A stretch of DNA of 64,000 nucleotides, taken from NCBI RefSeq assembly GCF_027213645.1, contig NZ_JAPWGL010000003.1:310001-374000 (forward strand). Reading direction: 5' to 3'. Positions 18,604 through 26,968 of this stretch are shown here, piece after piece (within the stretch, counting starts at the first letter, position 1; each line of letters starts with the position of its first letter). A program made the translations under genes and the position numbers. This DNA comes from Pedobacter rhodius (lineage in GTDB: Bacteria; Bacteroidota; Bacteroidia; Sphingobacteriales; Sphingobacteriaceae). The notes below the pieces were generated by a model. That model made no database searches and was not told where the DNA came from. It was given only the letters and a program-made list of their open reading frames with translations.

Positions 18604-18632
18604 CAAATTTAAGTTTTTTGCCTATAAAGCAA
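18604..18632 (-). promoter_or_regulatory. putative fumC promoter (-33 TTG, -7 TAAATTTG)
   Basis: On the minus strand TTG (18632-18630) is followed after 18 nt by TAAATTTG (18611-18604), matching the Bacteroidota -33/-7 layout. Transcription would begin near 18597, about 14 nt before the ATG at 18583. It would exclude the longer ORF start at 18694. Confidence 0.55.
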
Positions 18633-18840
18633 GGTATTATATTCGATATTTCCTGCGGATTGATTATGAAGATTTTTCTGCAGGTTGATTTCACCGATTT
18701 GAGGATTTTACTGATTGCAGTGTTGGCAAATTAATAGCGAATCGCCAATAATATAATTTATCTTTTCTGACAGGTAACTTTAACCTTGTGTTCTTAGTGC
18801 CCTGGTGGTAAAACATGTCGGCGGTTAATAAACCTTTTTG

Positions 18841-18848
18841 TACTTTTG
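18841..18848 (+). promoter_or_regulatory. putative hisS -7 box, leaderless layout
   Basis: TACTTTTG matches TAnnTTTG exactly, and only 5 nt separate it from the ATG at 18854. The start of transcription would fall at or next to the start codon. It also lies inside the longer ORF, arguing for ATG 18854. Confidence 0.5.
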
Positions 18849-18853
18849 CGGCT

Positions 18854-20245
18854 ATGTCAGTTATTAAACCCTCGTTAGCAAAAGGTACACGCGATTTTAC
18901 ACCTGTTGAAATGGTGAAACGCAACTTTATTTATGACACCATTAAATCGGTTTTTAAAAAATATGGTTATGCAGAAATTCAAACCCCAAGCTTTGAAAAC
19001 CTTTCTACCCTAACGGGAAAGTATGGGGACGAGGGTGATAAATTGATTTTCAAAATTTTGAACAGCGGGGAATATTTAAAAGACCCTAAAAAGAAATCTT
19101 TCGACTTTTCAGAAGAAGAAAATAGCAATAAGCTGATTCCGCTAATCTCCGAAAAAGCCCTGCGTTACGATTTAACCGTACCCTTCGCTCGTTATGTGGT
19201 GATGCACCAGCACGAAATAACCTTACCCTTCAAGCGTTTCCAGGTGCAGCCGGTTTGGCGTGCCGACAGGCCACAAAAGGGAAGGTACCGTGAGTTTTAC
19301 CAGTGTGATGTAGATGTGGTTGGTTCAACAAGTTTATTAAATGAAGCCGAATTTATCCTGATTTACAACGAAGCATTAGCCAAATTAGGCCTGAAGGATT
19401 TCAGTATAAAAATTAATAATAGAAAAATTCTATCAGGCATCGCCGAGATTATAGGCAAACCTGATTTAATTATCGATATGACGGTTGCCATCGATAAACT
19501 GGATAAAATAGGTTTGGATGGTGTTAGTAAAGAATTATTAGAACGTGGTTTTACGGAAGAGGATTTGGAAAAACTTCATCCGGTGATATTGTTGCAAGGT
19601 TCGAACGTTGAAAAGTTGGAAAGTTTAAAAACCGTACTATCTTCATCAGCAACCGGCTTAAAAGGTATTGCTGAAATTGAGCAGGTTTTCGAATATGTAG
19701 AAAGCTTAATTTCTTACGCCTTGCCATTAACAGCGAAGCTTGAACTGGATATTACTTTAGCTCGAGGCTTAAACTACTACACGGGTTGCATTTTCGAAGT
19801 GAAGACCAATGAAGTTGCCATGGGCAGCATTGGCGGCGGTGGCCGATACGATGACTTAACCGGCATGTTTGGCTTGAAAGATTTAACCGGTGTTGGTGTA
19901 TCTTTTGGCGCAGACAGAATTTATGATGTATTGGAAGAGCTGAACCTTTTTCCCGCATCAGCAGAAATCGGAACAAAGGTTTTAATCAGTAATTTCGATG
20001 CTGAAGCAGAAAAATATGCTTTACCCATTTTACAACAATTCAGAAATGCGGGCATTTCAGCCGAGCTTTACCCATCGTCCGCAAAGCTGAAAAAGCAAAT
20101 GGCCTATGCCGATGCCAAGAAAATTCCTTATGTAATTTTAATCGGTGGCGATGAAATTGCAACCGGCGAATTAACCCTGAAAGATATGCAAAGCGGCGAT
20201 CAAAAGAAATTAACCGTTTTAGGTATTCTGGATTTGTTAAAATAA
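18854..20245 (+). CDS. hisS: histidyl-tRNA synthetase
   Basis: HisRS charges tRNA-His with histidine; it is an essential class II synthetase. The 463-residue chain has the N-terminal KGTRDF motif, class II motif 2 (FQVQPVWRADRPQKGRYREFYQCDVD), the histidine-binding motifs LARGLNYYTGCIFEV and GSIGGGGRYDDL, motif 3 (GVGVSFGADRI) and a C-terminal anticodon-binding domain from about residue 370. An upstream ATG at 18815 would add 13 residues, but the promoter box at 18841 supports ATG 18854. The gene stands alone. Confidence 0.96.
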   Translation: MSVIKPSLAKGTRDFTPVEMVKRNFIYDTIKSVFKKYGYAEIQTPSFENLSTLTGKYGDEGDKLIFKILNSGEYLKDPKKKSFDFSEEENSNKLIPLISEKALRYDLTVPFARYVVMHQHEITLPFKRFQVQPVWRADRPQKGRYREFYQCDVDVVGSTSLLNEAEFILIYNEALAKLGLKDFSIKINNRKILSGIAEIIGKPDLIIDMTVAIDKLDKIGLDGVSKELLERGFTEEDLEKLHPVILLQGSNVEKLESLKTVLSSSATGLKGIAEIEQVFEYVESLISYALPLTAKLELDITLARGLNYYTGCIFEVKTNEVAMGSIGGGGRYDDLTGMFGLKDLTGVGVSFGADRIYDVLEELNLFPASAEIGTKVLISNFDAEAEKYALPILQQFRNAGISAELYPSSAKLKKQMAYADAKKIPYVILIGGDEIATGELTLKDMQSGDQKKLTVLGILDLLK

Positions 20246-20311
20246 GCTTTACCTGGTGATGAGTTTGGCAAATACGTACTATAAAAGCAATGTTACCTTT
20301 CAAAGGTATAG

Positions 20312-20365
20312 AATTGAATAGTTATTTCTATTTTTGACTTATTGAAAAAGCATAAGCAAAATATT
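20312..20365 (+). repeat. direct repeat copy 1: duplicated promoter and start region
   Basis: These 54 bases match 20449-20502 at 49 of 54 positions, offset 137 bp. Both copies contain the -7 box TATTTTTG (here 20329-20336) and TTG AAA AAG CAT AAG CAA, the start of the 20479 gene. Copy 1 is cut off from the gene body by the hairpin element between the copies. Confidence 0.75.
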
Positions 20366-20437
20366 TTAACTATCTATCGGTTGGTGTCTCACCGACCGAA
20401 ACTTAACTTAGCTGTTTGGTGGGACACCAACCAGTAA
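20342..20437 (+). pseudogene. vestigial 31-codon ORF from the duplicated start
   Basis: From TTG 20342 the first seven codons after the start are identical to those of the gene at 20479 (KKHKQNI). The frame then runs through the hairpin element and stops at TAA 20435-20437. The tail is basic and tryptophan-containing, with no family likeness. It is probably a by-product of the duplication, though it could act as a leader ORF. Confidence 0.35.
20379..20432. repeat. 15-bp inverted repeat element (hairpin)
   Basis: Arms GGTTGGTGTCTCACC (20379-20393) and GGTGGGACACCAACC (20418-20432) pair at 14 of 15 positions around a 24-nt loop. The element lies exactly between the two direct-repeat copies. 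It resembles a small palindromic mobile repeat; no transposase is present. Confidence 0.6.
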
Positions 20438-20448
20438 GTAAAAATATT

Positions 20449-20502
20449 AATTGAATAGTAATTGCTATTTTTGGCAAATTGAAAAAGCATAAGCAAAATA
20501 TT
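20449..20502 (+). repeat. direct repeat copy 2: functional promoter and start region
   Basis: This is the second copy of the 54-bp repeat; see 20312-20365. It directly drives and begins the 20479 gene. Confidence 0.75.
20466..20473 (+). promoter_or_regulatory. putative -7 box for the 20479 gene
   Basis: TATTTTTG matches TAnnTTTG. Five nt separate it from the TTG start at 20479, so the transcript would be nearly leaderless. The same box is present in the upstream copy at 20329-20336. Confidence 0.45.
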
Positions 20503-20811
20503 AACCGTTTTTTATCAGCAGTAATGCTGATGGTTTTTGCTATTGCCTTAACCCCATGGAATTTAATCCATCATCATCAGCCTGTTCCGGTTGTAACCAA
20601 AGAAGTTAACTGCAAACATTTAAGCCATGTACAGGCACATGCCGATAATTGCTTAATTTGTAACGCCGGCTTCGAAAAAAATTACGTTCAAACGCATCAA
20701 CTTTATAAAATATTTCTTTCCGCAAAAATATTCAGTCAGGCGAACCCTGTACTTAAAAGTTTCTTTACAGAAATAAAGCGTACCAGTTTACGCGGCCCTC
20801 CTTTAGCCTAA
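20479..20811 (+). CDS. small exported His/Cys protein ahead of a TonB receptor
   Basis: This 110-residue protein has a basic N-terminus and one hydrophobic segment (about 11-27) that acts as signal or anchor. It then has a histidine cluster (IHHHQ) and the pattern CKHLSHVQAHADNCLICNAG, a plausible metal-binding site. The start shown is TTG 20479; the nearest in-frame ATG is 16 codons in, within the hydrophobic segment. It lies 124 nt upstream of a TonB receptor on the same strand. Small His/Cys proteins like this often precede TonB receptors in Bacteroidota and may relate to metal uptake, but the role is unproven. Confidence 0.6.
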   Translation: MKKHKQNINRFLSAVMLMVFAIALTPWNLIHHHQPVPVVTKEVNCKHLSHVQAHADNCLICNAGFEKNYVQTHQLYKIFLSAKIFSQANPVLKSFFTEIKRTSLRGPPLA

Positions 20812-20935
20812 TTTTTTTTCAGCTCAAAACCCTTTAGGGTATTTAATCAAATTTTTAATTATGAGATACTAAAGCATAGCGGCTATGTAAGCGCTATTTG
20901 TTTGGCTATCCGATACAATTCAAAACACGCATATC

Positions 20936-23254
20936 ATGAAAAAATTACAGCTTATAGGCTTTGTAATTCTATATACATTATTAAGTACTTCAGTTTTTGC
21001 GAACGTACTAAAAGACATAAAAGGTAAGGTTACAGATGCTTCAACAAAACAAACTTTACCTGGAGCAACCATATTTATCCCGGATTTAAAGGTTACCGCA
21101 CAAACCAACAGCGATGGGGAATTTACGTTAAATAACCTTCCATCGAGAGGAACCTATTTAGTAGAAGTTCATTTTATTGGTTATAAAACCGCAACACAGA
21201 CTATAAATTTTGCAACTGCAAGTGTACTGGAATTCTCGCTTCAGCCTACTGCGATAGAAACTAAAGAAGTGGTTATCACCGGAAGCTTAATCAGCAGCAC
21301 CAGCAAAAGAAACAGTGCTTCGGCTGCTGTTTTAGGTAAGGATCAATTACTACAGCCATCAACAAATTTAATTGATGCATTAACAAAAATTCCCGGGGTA
21401 TCACAAATAACAACAGGTCCGTCCATATCAAAACCTGTTATACGGGGTTTAGGTTACAACAGAATTGTAACTTTGGACGATGGAATTAAACAGCAAGGCC
21501 AGCAATGGGGCGACGAACATGGCATCGAAATCGACCAGTTTAAATCAGACCGGGTTGAGGTTTTACGCGGCGCTGCATCATTAATATATGGCTCTGATGC
21601 GCTTGGTGGCGTTATCAATTTATTAGAGCCAAGTTCGGCTCCGGAAGGACAAGTTAAAGGTGAATTTATCACCAATTACGCAACCAACAATGGCCTGACC
21701 GCAAACTCATTGATGTTAAATGGCAATGAAAATGGATTTGTATGGCGTGCCCGTGGAACGTATAAAAACGCCTATTCTTTTAAAACGCCAACCGGTTATT
21801 TTCCTAACTCCGGCTTTAATGAAACAGATTTAAGTGGTATGATTGGCTTAAATAAAAGCTGGGGCTACACGCATTTAAATGTTTCCAATTTTCGTAATAA
21901 TATCGGTTTTTATGAACCAACTTTAGATGCTGCAGGGAATTTTGTTAAAGAAGACGGCAATCCTTTTTCATCGTCAGATTTCAAAAGCAGGGATTTAGAG
22001 TATCCCCGTCAGGACATCAGGCATTTTAAAATTGCTTTAAACAACAACTTTATAATTGGTGACGGGAATTTAAAAGCAGATTTTGGTTACCAGCAAAACC
22101 AACGCCGCGAGTTAGAAGACGGCCCTGATCCTTCTTTATTTTTTGACCTTAAAACATACAATGCCGATTTAAAATATTACATCCACGAAACCAGCAACGG
22201 CTGGCAACCTGTATTTGGTATAAGTGCTGATGCAGGTAAAAGTCAGAATAAAGGCATCGAGTTTTTAATTCCTGCTTACAATACCTATGGTGTCGGTGTT
22301 TTTGCTTACGCAAAGAAAAACTGGGAAAACAATACCTTCAGCTTAGGTGCCCGTTACGATTACCGTAAAAATATTGGCAAACAATTGTTTGTGGATGGCG
22401 ATGAGCAATTCCCTGCGTTTGAAAATAAATTCTCGAATGTAAGCGGTGCCTTAGGTTTTACACATCAGTTTAACGAAGAATGGAACTTTAAAGCAAATGC
22501 GGGTTCTGCATTTCGCGCACCAAACCCGGCTGAATTAGGCTCAAACGGCGTGCATGAAGGTACTTTCCGTTATGAAATCGGTAATCCGAATTTAAGTCCG
22601 GAGCGCAGTTACCAGGTAGATGCCGCTTTGGAATATGAAGGTAAGGTAGTAAGTGCCAGTGCAAGCATTTATAATAATTACGTACACAATTTCATTTATG
22701 CATCAAACAATGGTGAAATCATTACGGCTGAAGGCGACGAATACCCGGTTTACCGCTACGGGCAAGTAAATGCAAATCTTTACGGTGCAGAAGCAAGCTT
22801 AACCATCCACCCGGTTTCGTTTATCCATTTTGAAAATACCTTTGGTTATGTTCATGCACAGAATAATACTTTAGGCAGACCATTGGCTTTTATTCCTGCC
22901 GGAACACTTAGAAATGAACTGCGTTTTGAGCCTAAAATAAAAGGCACAAACGATGCTTATTTATCTGTCGGAATAAACTCTGCGTTTAAACAAAACCGTG
23001 TTGATGCTGTATTTGAAACCCCTACAAGTGGTTATACTTTATTAAACGCCGGCATTGGAGCAACTTTTAATTTAGGTAAACAACCTGTTAAATTATCAGT
23101 TTCTGCAAATAACTTGCTAAACCAAAAATATTACGATGCTTTAAGCCGGTTTAAACCGGGTCGTTTCGATTACGAAAATCCGAACTTAGGGGTTTACAAT
23201 ACAGGAAGGAACATCACCTTTGGATTGTATGTACCTTTTACTTTAGTGAAGTAG
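20936..23254 (+). CDS. TonB-dependent receptor with carboxypeptidase-regulatory domain
   Basis: This is an outer-membrane, energy-coupled transporter of 772 residues. It has a signal peptide (ending VFA), then a CarboxypepD-regulatory-like domain at about 25-105 (IKGKVTDASTKQTLPGATIF). A plug domain follows at about 120-235 (PGVSQITTGPSISKPVIRGLGYNRI, RVEVLRGAASLIYGSDALGGVINL), then a 22-strand barrel with the FRAPNPAELGSNG and ARGLN-type receptor motifs, ending in an aromatic C-terminus. No SusD partner follows, so this is not a glycan SusCD pair. The HGIEIDQFKSDRVEV and QQGQQWGDEHG segments resemble metal- or siderophore-type receptors, which fits the His/Cys protein next door. The substrate is not known. 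Confidence 0.92.
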   Translation: MKKLQLIGFVILYTLLSTSVFANVLKDIKGKVTDASTKQTLPGATIFIPDLKVTAQTNSDGEFTLNNLPSRGTYLVEVHFIGYKTATQTINFATASVLEFSLQPTAIETKEVVITGSLISSTSKRNSASAAVLGKDQLLQPSTNLIDALTKIPGVSQITTGPSISKPVIRGLGYNRIVTLDDGIKQQGQQWGDEHGIEIDQFKSDRVEVLRGAASLIYGSDALGGVINLLEPSSAPEGQVKGEFITNYATNNGLTANSLMLNGNENGFVWRARGTYKNAYSFKTPTGYFPNSGFNETDLSGMIGLNKSWGYTHLNVSNFRNNIGFYEPTLDAAGNFVKEDGNPFSSSDFKSRDLEYPRQDIRHFKIALNNNFIIGDGNLKADFGYQQNQRRELEDGPDPSLFFDLKTYNADLKYYIHETSNGWQPVFGISADAGKSQNKGIEFLIPAYNTYGVGVFAYAKKNWENNTFSLGARYDYRKNIGKQLFVDGDEQFPAFENKFSNVSGALGFTHQFNEEWNFKANAGSAFRAPNPAELGSNGVHEGTFRYEIGNPNLSPERSYQVDAALEYEGKVVSASASIYNNYVHNFIYASNNGEIITAEGDEYPVYRYGQVNANLYGAEASLTIHPVSFIHFENTFGYVHAQNNTLGRPLAFIPAGTLRNELRFEPKIKGTNDAYLSVGINSAFKQNRVDAVFETPTSGYTLLNAGIGATFNLGKQPVKLSVSANNLLNQKYYDALSRFKPGRFDYENPNLGVYNTGRNITFGLYVPFTLVK

Positions 23255-23332
23255 TACCCGTATAAAAGCTTGCCTGTCTGTGGTGGGCAGGCTTCGGCGG
23301 CTGAAATGGGCTGGAAGATGAAACAAATAAAA

Positions 23333-23383
23333 AGCCACAGACTTACAGATTAATCAACACTTATAATCTGTAAATCTGTGGCT
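23333..23383. terminator. hairpin between convergent genes
   Basis: The 20-nt arms (AGCCACAGACTTACAGATTA / TAATCTGTAAATCTGTGGCT) pair almost perfectly around an 11-nt loop. On the minus strand TTTTTATTTG follows, so it best terminates the old-yellow-enzyme gene. Its arms resemble the hairpin at 777-820. Confidence 0.7.
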
Positions 23384-23394
23384 AAATATTAACC

Positions 23395-24474
23395 TCACTT
23401 TTTAAAAACTTCCCTTTTTGCCCGCACATACTGATTTGGCCATTCGGTATCATCGCCTAGAATCTGGGCAGCATGGGTTGGAAAATAAGCATCTCTTAAC
23501 GATTCACGAGCGATAAAAATTAAATCGGCTTTGCCTTGCTCCAAAATTTCTTCTGCCTGATGTGCTTCAACAATTACACCAACAGCGCCGGTGTAAATGC
23601 CAATTTCATTTCTGATTTTATCAGCAAAAGGCACCTGGTAATTTGGTCCTGCCGGGATTTTTGCGTCGGGAACATTTCCACCTGATGAAGCATCAATCAA
23701 ATCTACGCCTCTATCTTTTAACACCGCAGCCAACTGAACAGAATCATTTTCATCCCATCCGCCTTCAGTCCAGTCGGTAGCCGAAATGCGAACAAATATC
23801 GGCAGGTTTTCAGGCCAAACTGATTGAACCGCCTCTACAACATCAATTGTTAAACGAATTCTGTTTTCGAAACTTCCACCGTACACATCGGTGCGCTTAT
23901 TACTTAAAGGGCTAAAAAACTCATGTAATAAGTAACCATGTGCGGCATGAATTTCAATTACTTTATAACCTGCATCCACAGCTCTTTTTGCCGCAGCACG
24001 GAAGGCAAAAACGATGTCCTGAATTTCCTGAATGCTTAATTCGTGCGGCGTTACTTGCCCTGCTTTAAATGGAATAGGCGATGGACCAACCGGCAACCAA
24101 CTGTTTTCGCCTTCAGCAATTTGTTCGCCTCCGTTCCAGGGTAAATCGCAACTTGCTTTTCTTCCTGCATGCGCAAGCTGAATACCTGCAATTGCACCAT
24201 TATCATGGATGAAAGAAACGATTTGTTTCAGTTTCTCCACGTGCTCATCTTTCCAGATGCCTAAATCAGCGTAAGTGATTCTTCCTTCCGGAACAACGGC
24301 CGAAGCTTCCTGAATGATCAATCCGGCTCCGCCAACGGCTCGACTTCCCAAATGAACCAGGTGCCAATCGTTCGCAAAGCCATCAACGGCAGAATACTGG
24401 CACATTGGTGAAATTACAATTCTATTTTTTAAGGTAACATCCTTTAATTTTAAAGGGAAAAATAATTTAGACAT
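23395..24474 (-). CDS. old yellow enzyme family NADH:flavin oxidoreductase (YqjM-like)
   Basis: This FMN-dependent ene-reductase of 359 residues reduces activated C=C bonds with NAD(P)H. The N-terminal LFFPLKLKDVTLKNRIVISPMCQYSA block carries the YqjM-type cysteine. Other motifs are IQLAHAGRKAS, the substrate-binding HAAHGYLLHEF (H-x-x-H), SPLSNKRTDVYGGSFENR and the C-terminal FIARESLRD. ATG 24474 is preferred over 24501, which adds nine residues. It follows the aldo/keto reductase by about 95 nt on the same strand. The two reductases and DoxX suggest electrophile or oxidative-stress defence, by inference. Confidence 0.93.
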   Translation of the reverse strand: MSKLFFPLKLKDVTLKNRIVISPMCQYSAVDGFANDWHLVHLGSRAVGGAGLIIQEASAVVPEGRITYADLGIWKDEHVEKLKQIVSFIHDNGAIAGIQLAHAGRKASCDLPWNGGEQIAEGENSWLPVGPSPIPFKAGQVTPHELSIQEIQDIVFAFRAAAKRAVDAGYKVIEIHAAHGYLLHEFFSPLSNKRTDVYGGSFENRIRLTIDVVEAVQSVWPENLPIFVRISATDWTEGGWDENDSVQLAAVLKDRGVDLIDASSGGNVPDAKIPAGPNYQVPFADKIRNEIGIYTGAVGVIVEAHQAEEILEQGKADLIFIARESLRDAYFPTHAAQILGDDTEWPNQYVRAKREVFKK

Positions 24475-24569
24475 ATCTTTTTTTTTAACCACAAGGCACA
24501 AAAATTATACACAGAGTACACTAAGACTTATCATCATAAAAGAAATCTTTGCGTAATCTGTCATTAATA

Positions 24570-25559
24570 TTAAAACCCTGCGTTTTTCAATTCCGTATTG
24601 ATAAACTGAATTTCCTCAGCACTCAATTTTACATTTATTGCTTCTGCATTTTGAACAGATTGTTTTTCATTTCTTGCACCCACCAAAGCAATTGTGATAC
24701 CCGGACGCTCAATTGTCCAGCGCAGAACCAACTGAGATAAAGTTGCATTTTTTTCATCAGCCAAAGGCTTAATCTTCGCTAAAAATGCATTCGTTTTCTC
24801 AATGCTTTCAGGGGAGAAAAATTTATTCCCCTTGCGATGGTCTCCTTCTTCGAATTCGTAATCAGCCGTCATTTTTCCCGTTAATAAACCACGTTCCATC
24901 GGACTATAAGCTAAAACAGATTTGTTATGTTCTATGCAATAAGGAACGGTTTCATCCTCAACAGCGCGATTAACCATGCTGAAAGGAATCTGATTAGAAA
25001 CGATTTCTAATGTTTCATTTGCCTCTTTTAATTGTGCTGCGTTATAATTGCAAACGCCGGCATAACGCACTTTACCTTGCTCAATTAATCGGCTAACTGC
25101 TTCAAAGGTTTCGCTAATGGGTGTCGTTACATCCGGCCAGTGAATTTGATATAAATCGATATAATCTGTACCTAAACGCTTTAAAGATTGCTCACATTCA
25201 TAAATTACGCTTTCTTTTCCAGCGTATTTATAAACATCAATGTCTTCACCATTATTGTTTTTAGATTTCATCGCTAAATCGCCTTTGGCTAGATCCCAGC
25301 GCATGCCAAACTTCGTAACAATTTGAAGTTTATCTCTGGAGATTCCTTTAATGGCATCGCCAACAATTTCCTCACTATCACCTTGTCCGTAAATCGGCGC
25401 AGTATCAATTGAGGTTACGCCTAAATCGTAGCCTGCCTTAATTGCATTTATTGCATCGTTTCTGTCGGTACTGCCCCACATCCAGCCACCTGCTGCCCAG
25501 GCACCAAACGTAATGACCGAAAGTTCTAAATCTGAATTTCCAATTTTTCTGTATTCCAT
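24570..25559 (-). CDS. aldo/keto reductase
   Basis: This 329-residue NADPH-dependent reductase has a TIM-barrel fold. It acts on aldehydes and ketones and resembles the YajO/YhdN/IolS-type group. The catalytic tetrad is visible as D52 and Y57 in SIDTAPIYGQG, the lysine in IVTKFGMRWD and the histidine in DLYQIHWPDV. The C-terminal cofactor motif is ALVGARNEKQ. It is separated from DoxX by 2 nt, so the two genes form an operon, probably continuing into the old yellow enzyme. The natural substrate is unknown. Confidence 0.93.
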   Translation of the reverse strand: MEYRKIGNSDLELSVITFGAWAAGGWMWGSTDRNDAINAIKAGYDLGVTSIDTAPIYGQGDSEEIVGDAIKGISRDKLQIVTKFGMRWDLAKGDLAMKSKNNNGEDIDVYKYAGKESVIYECEQSLKRLGTDYIDLYQIHWPDVTTPISETFEAVSRLIEQGKVRYAGVCNYNAAQLKEANETLEIVSNQIPFSMVNRAVEDETVPYCIEHNKSVLAYSPMERGLLTGKMTADYEFEEGDHRKGNKFFSPESIEKTNAFLAKIKPLADEKNATLSQLVLRWTIERPGITIALVGARNEKQSVQNAEAINVKLSAEEIQFINTELKNAGF

Positions 25560-25561
25560 AA

Positions 25562-25957
25562 TTATTTTTTAAAAAGTTTATCCACCGCATAACTGTTTTG
25601 CGGAAGGTATACCAGTAACATGGCTAAGAATGCAACGTGGATAAGTTGTGAGGGCAAAGCTTCCCAGTTTTCTATCATGGTTGTACCAAAAATTAAAGCC
25701 AAACAGACCAATCCGGCAAGCAACAAACCTTGCCGGGTGAATAAGCCAATTAAAATCATTAATCCTGAAGCAAATTCAAGCATCGGCAACGCATAACTAA
25801 AAGGCTGAACCAGAAAATCGGGCAATAGTGATTTCGAAAATTGCCCCATCATCCAATTGCTGAAACCATTAAGTTTTGGTAAGCGAACCAAACCATGACC
25901 AAAAAAACTTAAACCAATTGCTAGTCTGACCAGTAAGTATGCCCATTTTTTATCCAT
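25562..25957 (-). CDS. DoxX family membrane protein
   Basis: This 131-residue protein has four predicted transmembrane helices (about 8-26, 45-65, 72-92, 98-118) and the DoxX-type RLAIGLSFFGHGLVRLPKL start with PMLEFASGLMILIGLFTR in the middle. DoxX-like proteins are quinone-linked or redox-stress membrane proteins in several bacteria, with poorly fixed function. The gene is first in a unit with the aldo/keto reductase (2 nt) and old yellow enzyme. A -7 box lies at 25975-25982. Confidence 0.85.
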   Translation of the reverse strand: MDKKWAYLLVRLAIGLSFFGHGLVRLPKLNGFSNWMMGQFSKSLLPDFLVQPFSYALPMLEFASGLMILIGLFTRQGLLLAGLVCLALIFGTTMIENWEALPSQLIHVAFLAMLLVYLPQNSYAVDKLFKK

Positions 25958-25974
25958 ATAACGGTGTTACTATA

Positions 25975-25982
25975 CAAACATA
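25975..25982 (-). promoter_or_regulatory. putative -7 box of the DoxX operon
   Basis: TATGTTTG on the minus strand matches TAnnTTTG, with its last base 18 nt before the DoxX start codon. Confidence 0.45.
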
Positions 25983-26110
25983 CAATCTGCGGGTTAAGGA
26001 TGTTTTGATGCAACAATTATTAAACTGATATTTTACAAAAACGTTATAAAAGGGCATTTAATAAAATATTTCAAAAATAATTTGGAGGTTATCAGAATAC
26101 AACATATTTT

Positions 26111-26134
26111 AGTGTATTATTTAACTAATACAGT
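26111..26134. promoter_or_regulatory. candidate GntR/YtrA-type operator
   Basis: The inverted repeat AGTGTATTA-n6-TAATACAGT (8 of 9 positions paired) ends 4 nt before the ABC ATPase start. YtrA-type GntR regulators bind AGTGTA-like half sites, and this operon encodes such a regulator two genes downstream. Autoregulation through this site is the inference. Confidence 0.5.
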
Positions 26135-26138
26135 AAGC

Positions 26139-26966
26139 ATGATAAAAATTAACAATCTGAATTTTGGTTACAGCAAGCATAAACCATTATTTAAAAATAT
26201 GAATATGCAGTTAAGCAATGGCCATATTTACGGTTTGCTTGGAAAAAACGGCGCAGGCAAATCGAGTTTACTAAAAAATCTTGCCGGTTTGGTTTATGCC
26301 CAAAGCGGAACATTGGACGTAATGGGTTTTAATCCTGTTAAACGCCAACCTGCTTTGCTGGAGCAAATTTGCTTTATACCTGAAGAATTCTATCTGCCAT
26401 CGGTAAAAATCGATTCGTATGTAAAAGCAAATGCGCCTTTCTATAAAAACTTTAATCATACTTACTTTTCGCAGTTATTAAAAGAATTTGATATTCCGGC
26501 CAGTAATAAACTGGTTAATATGAGTTATGGCCAGAAAAAGAAATTCATTATTGCATTCGGGCTTGCAACCCAGGCAAAACTGGTTATTATGGATGAACCT
26601 ACTAATGGATTGGATATTCCTTCGAAAGCGCAGTTCAGAAAGATTATGGCATCGGTTTTAACAGACGATCGCTGCATCATCATATCTACCCACCAGGTTA
26701 GAGATCTGGATAACTTAATAGATACTGTAATTATGCTGGATGAGCATGACGTTGCGCTGAAAGCTTCGGTTGATGAGATTACACAAAAGCTGACTTTCAA
26801 AAAAGTGAAGGAATTAGATGAGAGCATTATCTACGCGGAGGCATCTTTATCCGGATATAATGCCGTTATGCCGAATTACCATAATGAAGACAGCAAGCTG
26901 GATATGGAACTTTTATTCAATGCTATTCTCGCAGAAAAAATCAAATTTAAACCCTTATTCAATTAG
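26139..26966 (+). CDS. ABC transporter ATP-binding protein (YtrB-like)
   Basis: This 275-residue ABC ATPase has Walker A LLGKNGAGKSS, signature MSYGQKKK, Walker B LVIMDEPTNG and H-loop STHQV. The C-terminal extension after residue 215 is typical of drug/peptide-exporter ATPases of the YtrB group. ATG 26139 (MIKINNLNFGY) is chosen over 26082 because the first 19 codons of the longer frame have no family likeness and overlap the candidate operator. It starts a four-gene operon with a permease (2 nt), a GntR regulator and an adhesin-like protein. Confidence 0.92.
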   Translation: MIKINNLNFGYSKHKPLFKNMNMQLSNGHIYGLLGKNGAGKSSLLKNLAGLVYAQSGTLDVMGFNPVKRQPALLEQICFIPEEFYLPSVKIDSYVKANAPFYKNFNHTYFSQLLKEFDIPASNKLVNMSYGQKKKFIIAFGLATQAKLVIMDEPTNGLDIPSKAQFRKIMASVLTDDRCIIISTHQVRDLDNLIDTVIMLDEHDVALKASVDEITQKLTFKKVKELDESIIYAEASLSGYNAVMPNYHNEDSKLDMELLFNAILAEKIKFKPLFN

Positions 26967-26968
26967 CG

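Noticed and set aside
18584..18694. Upstream ATG extension of fumC (37 residues)
   Set aside because: Unrelated to fumarase N-termini, and a good promoter lies inside it at 18604-18632.
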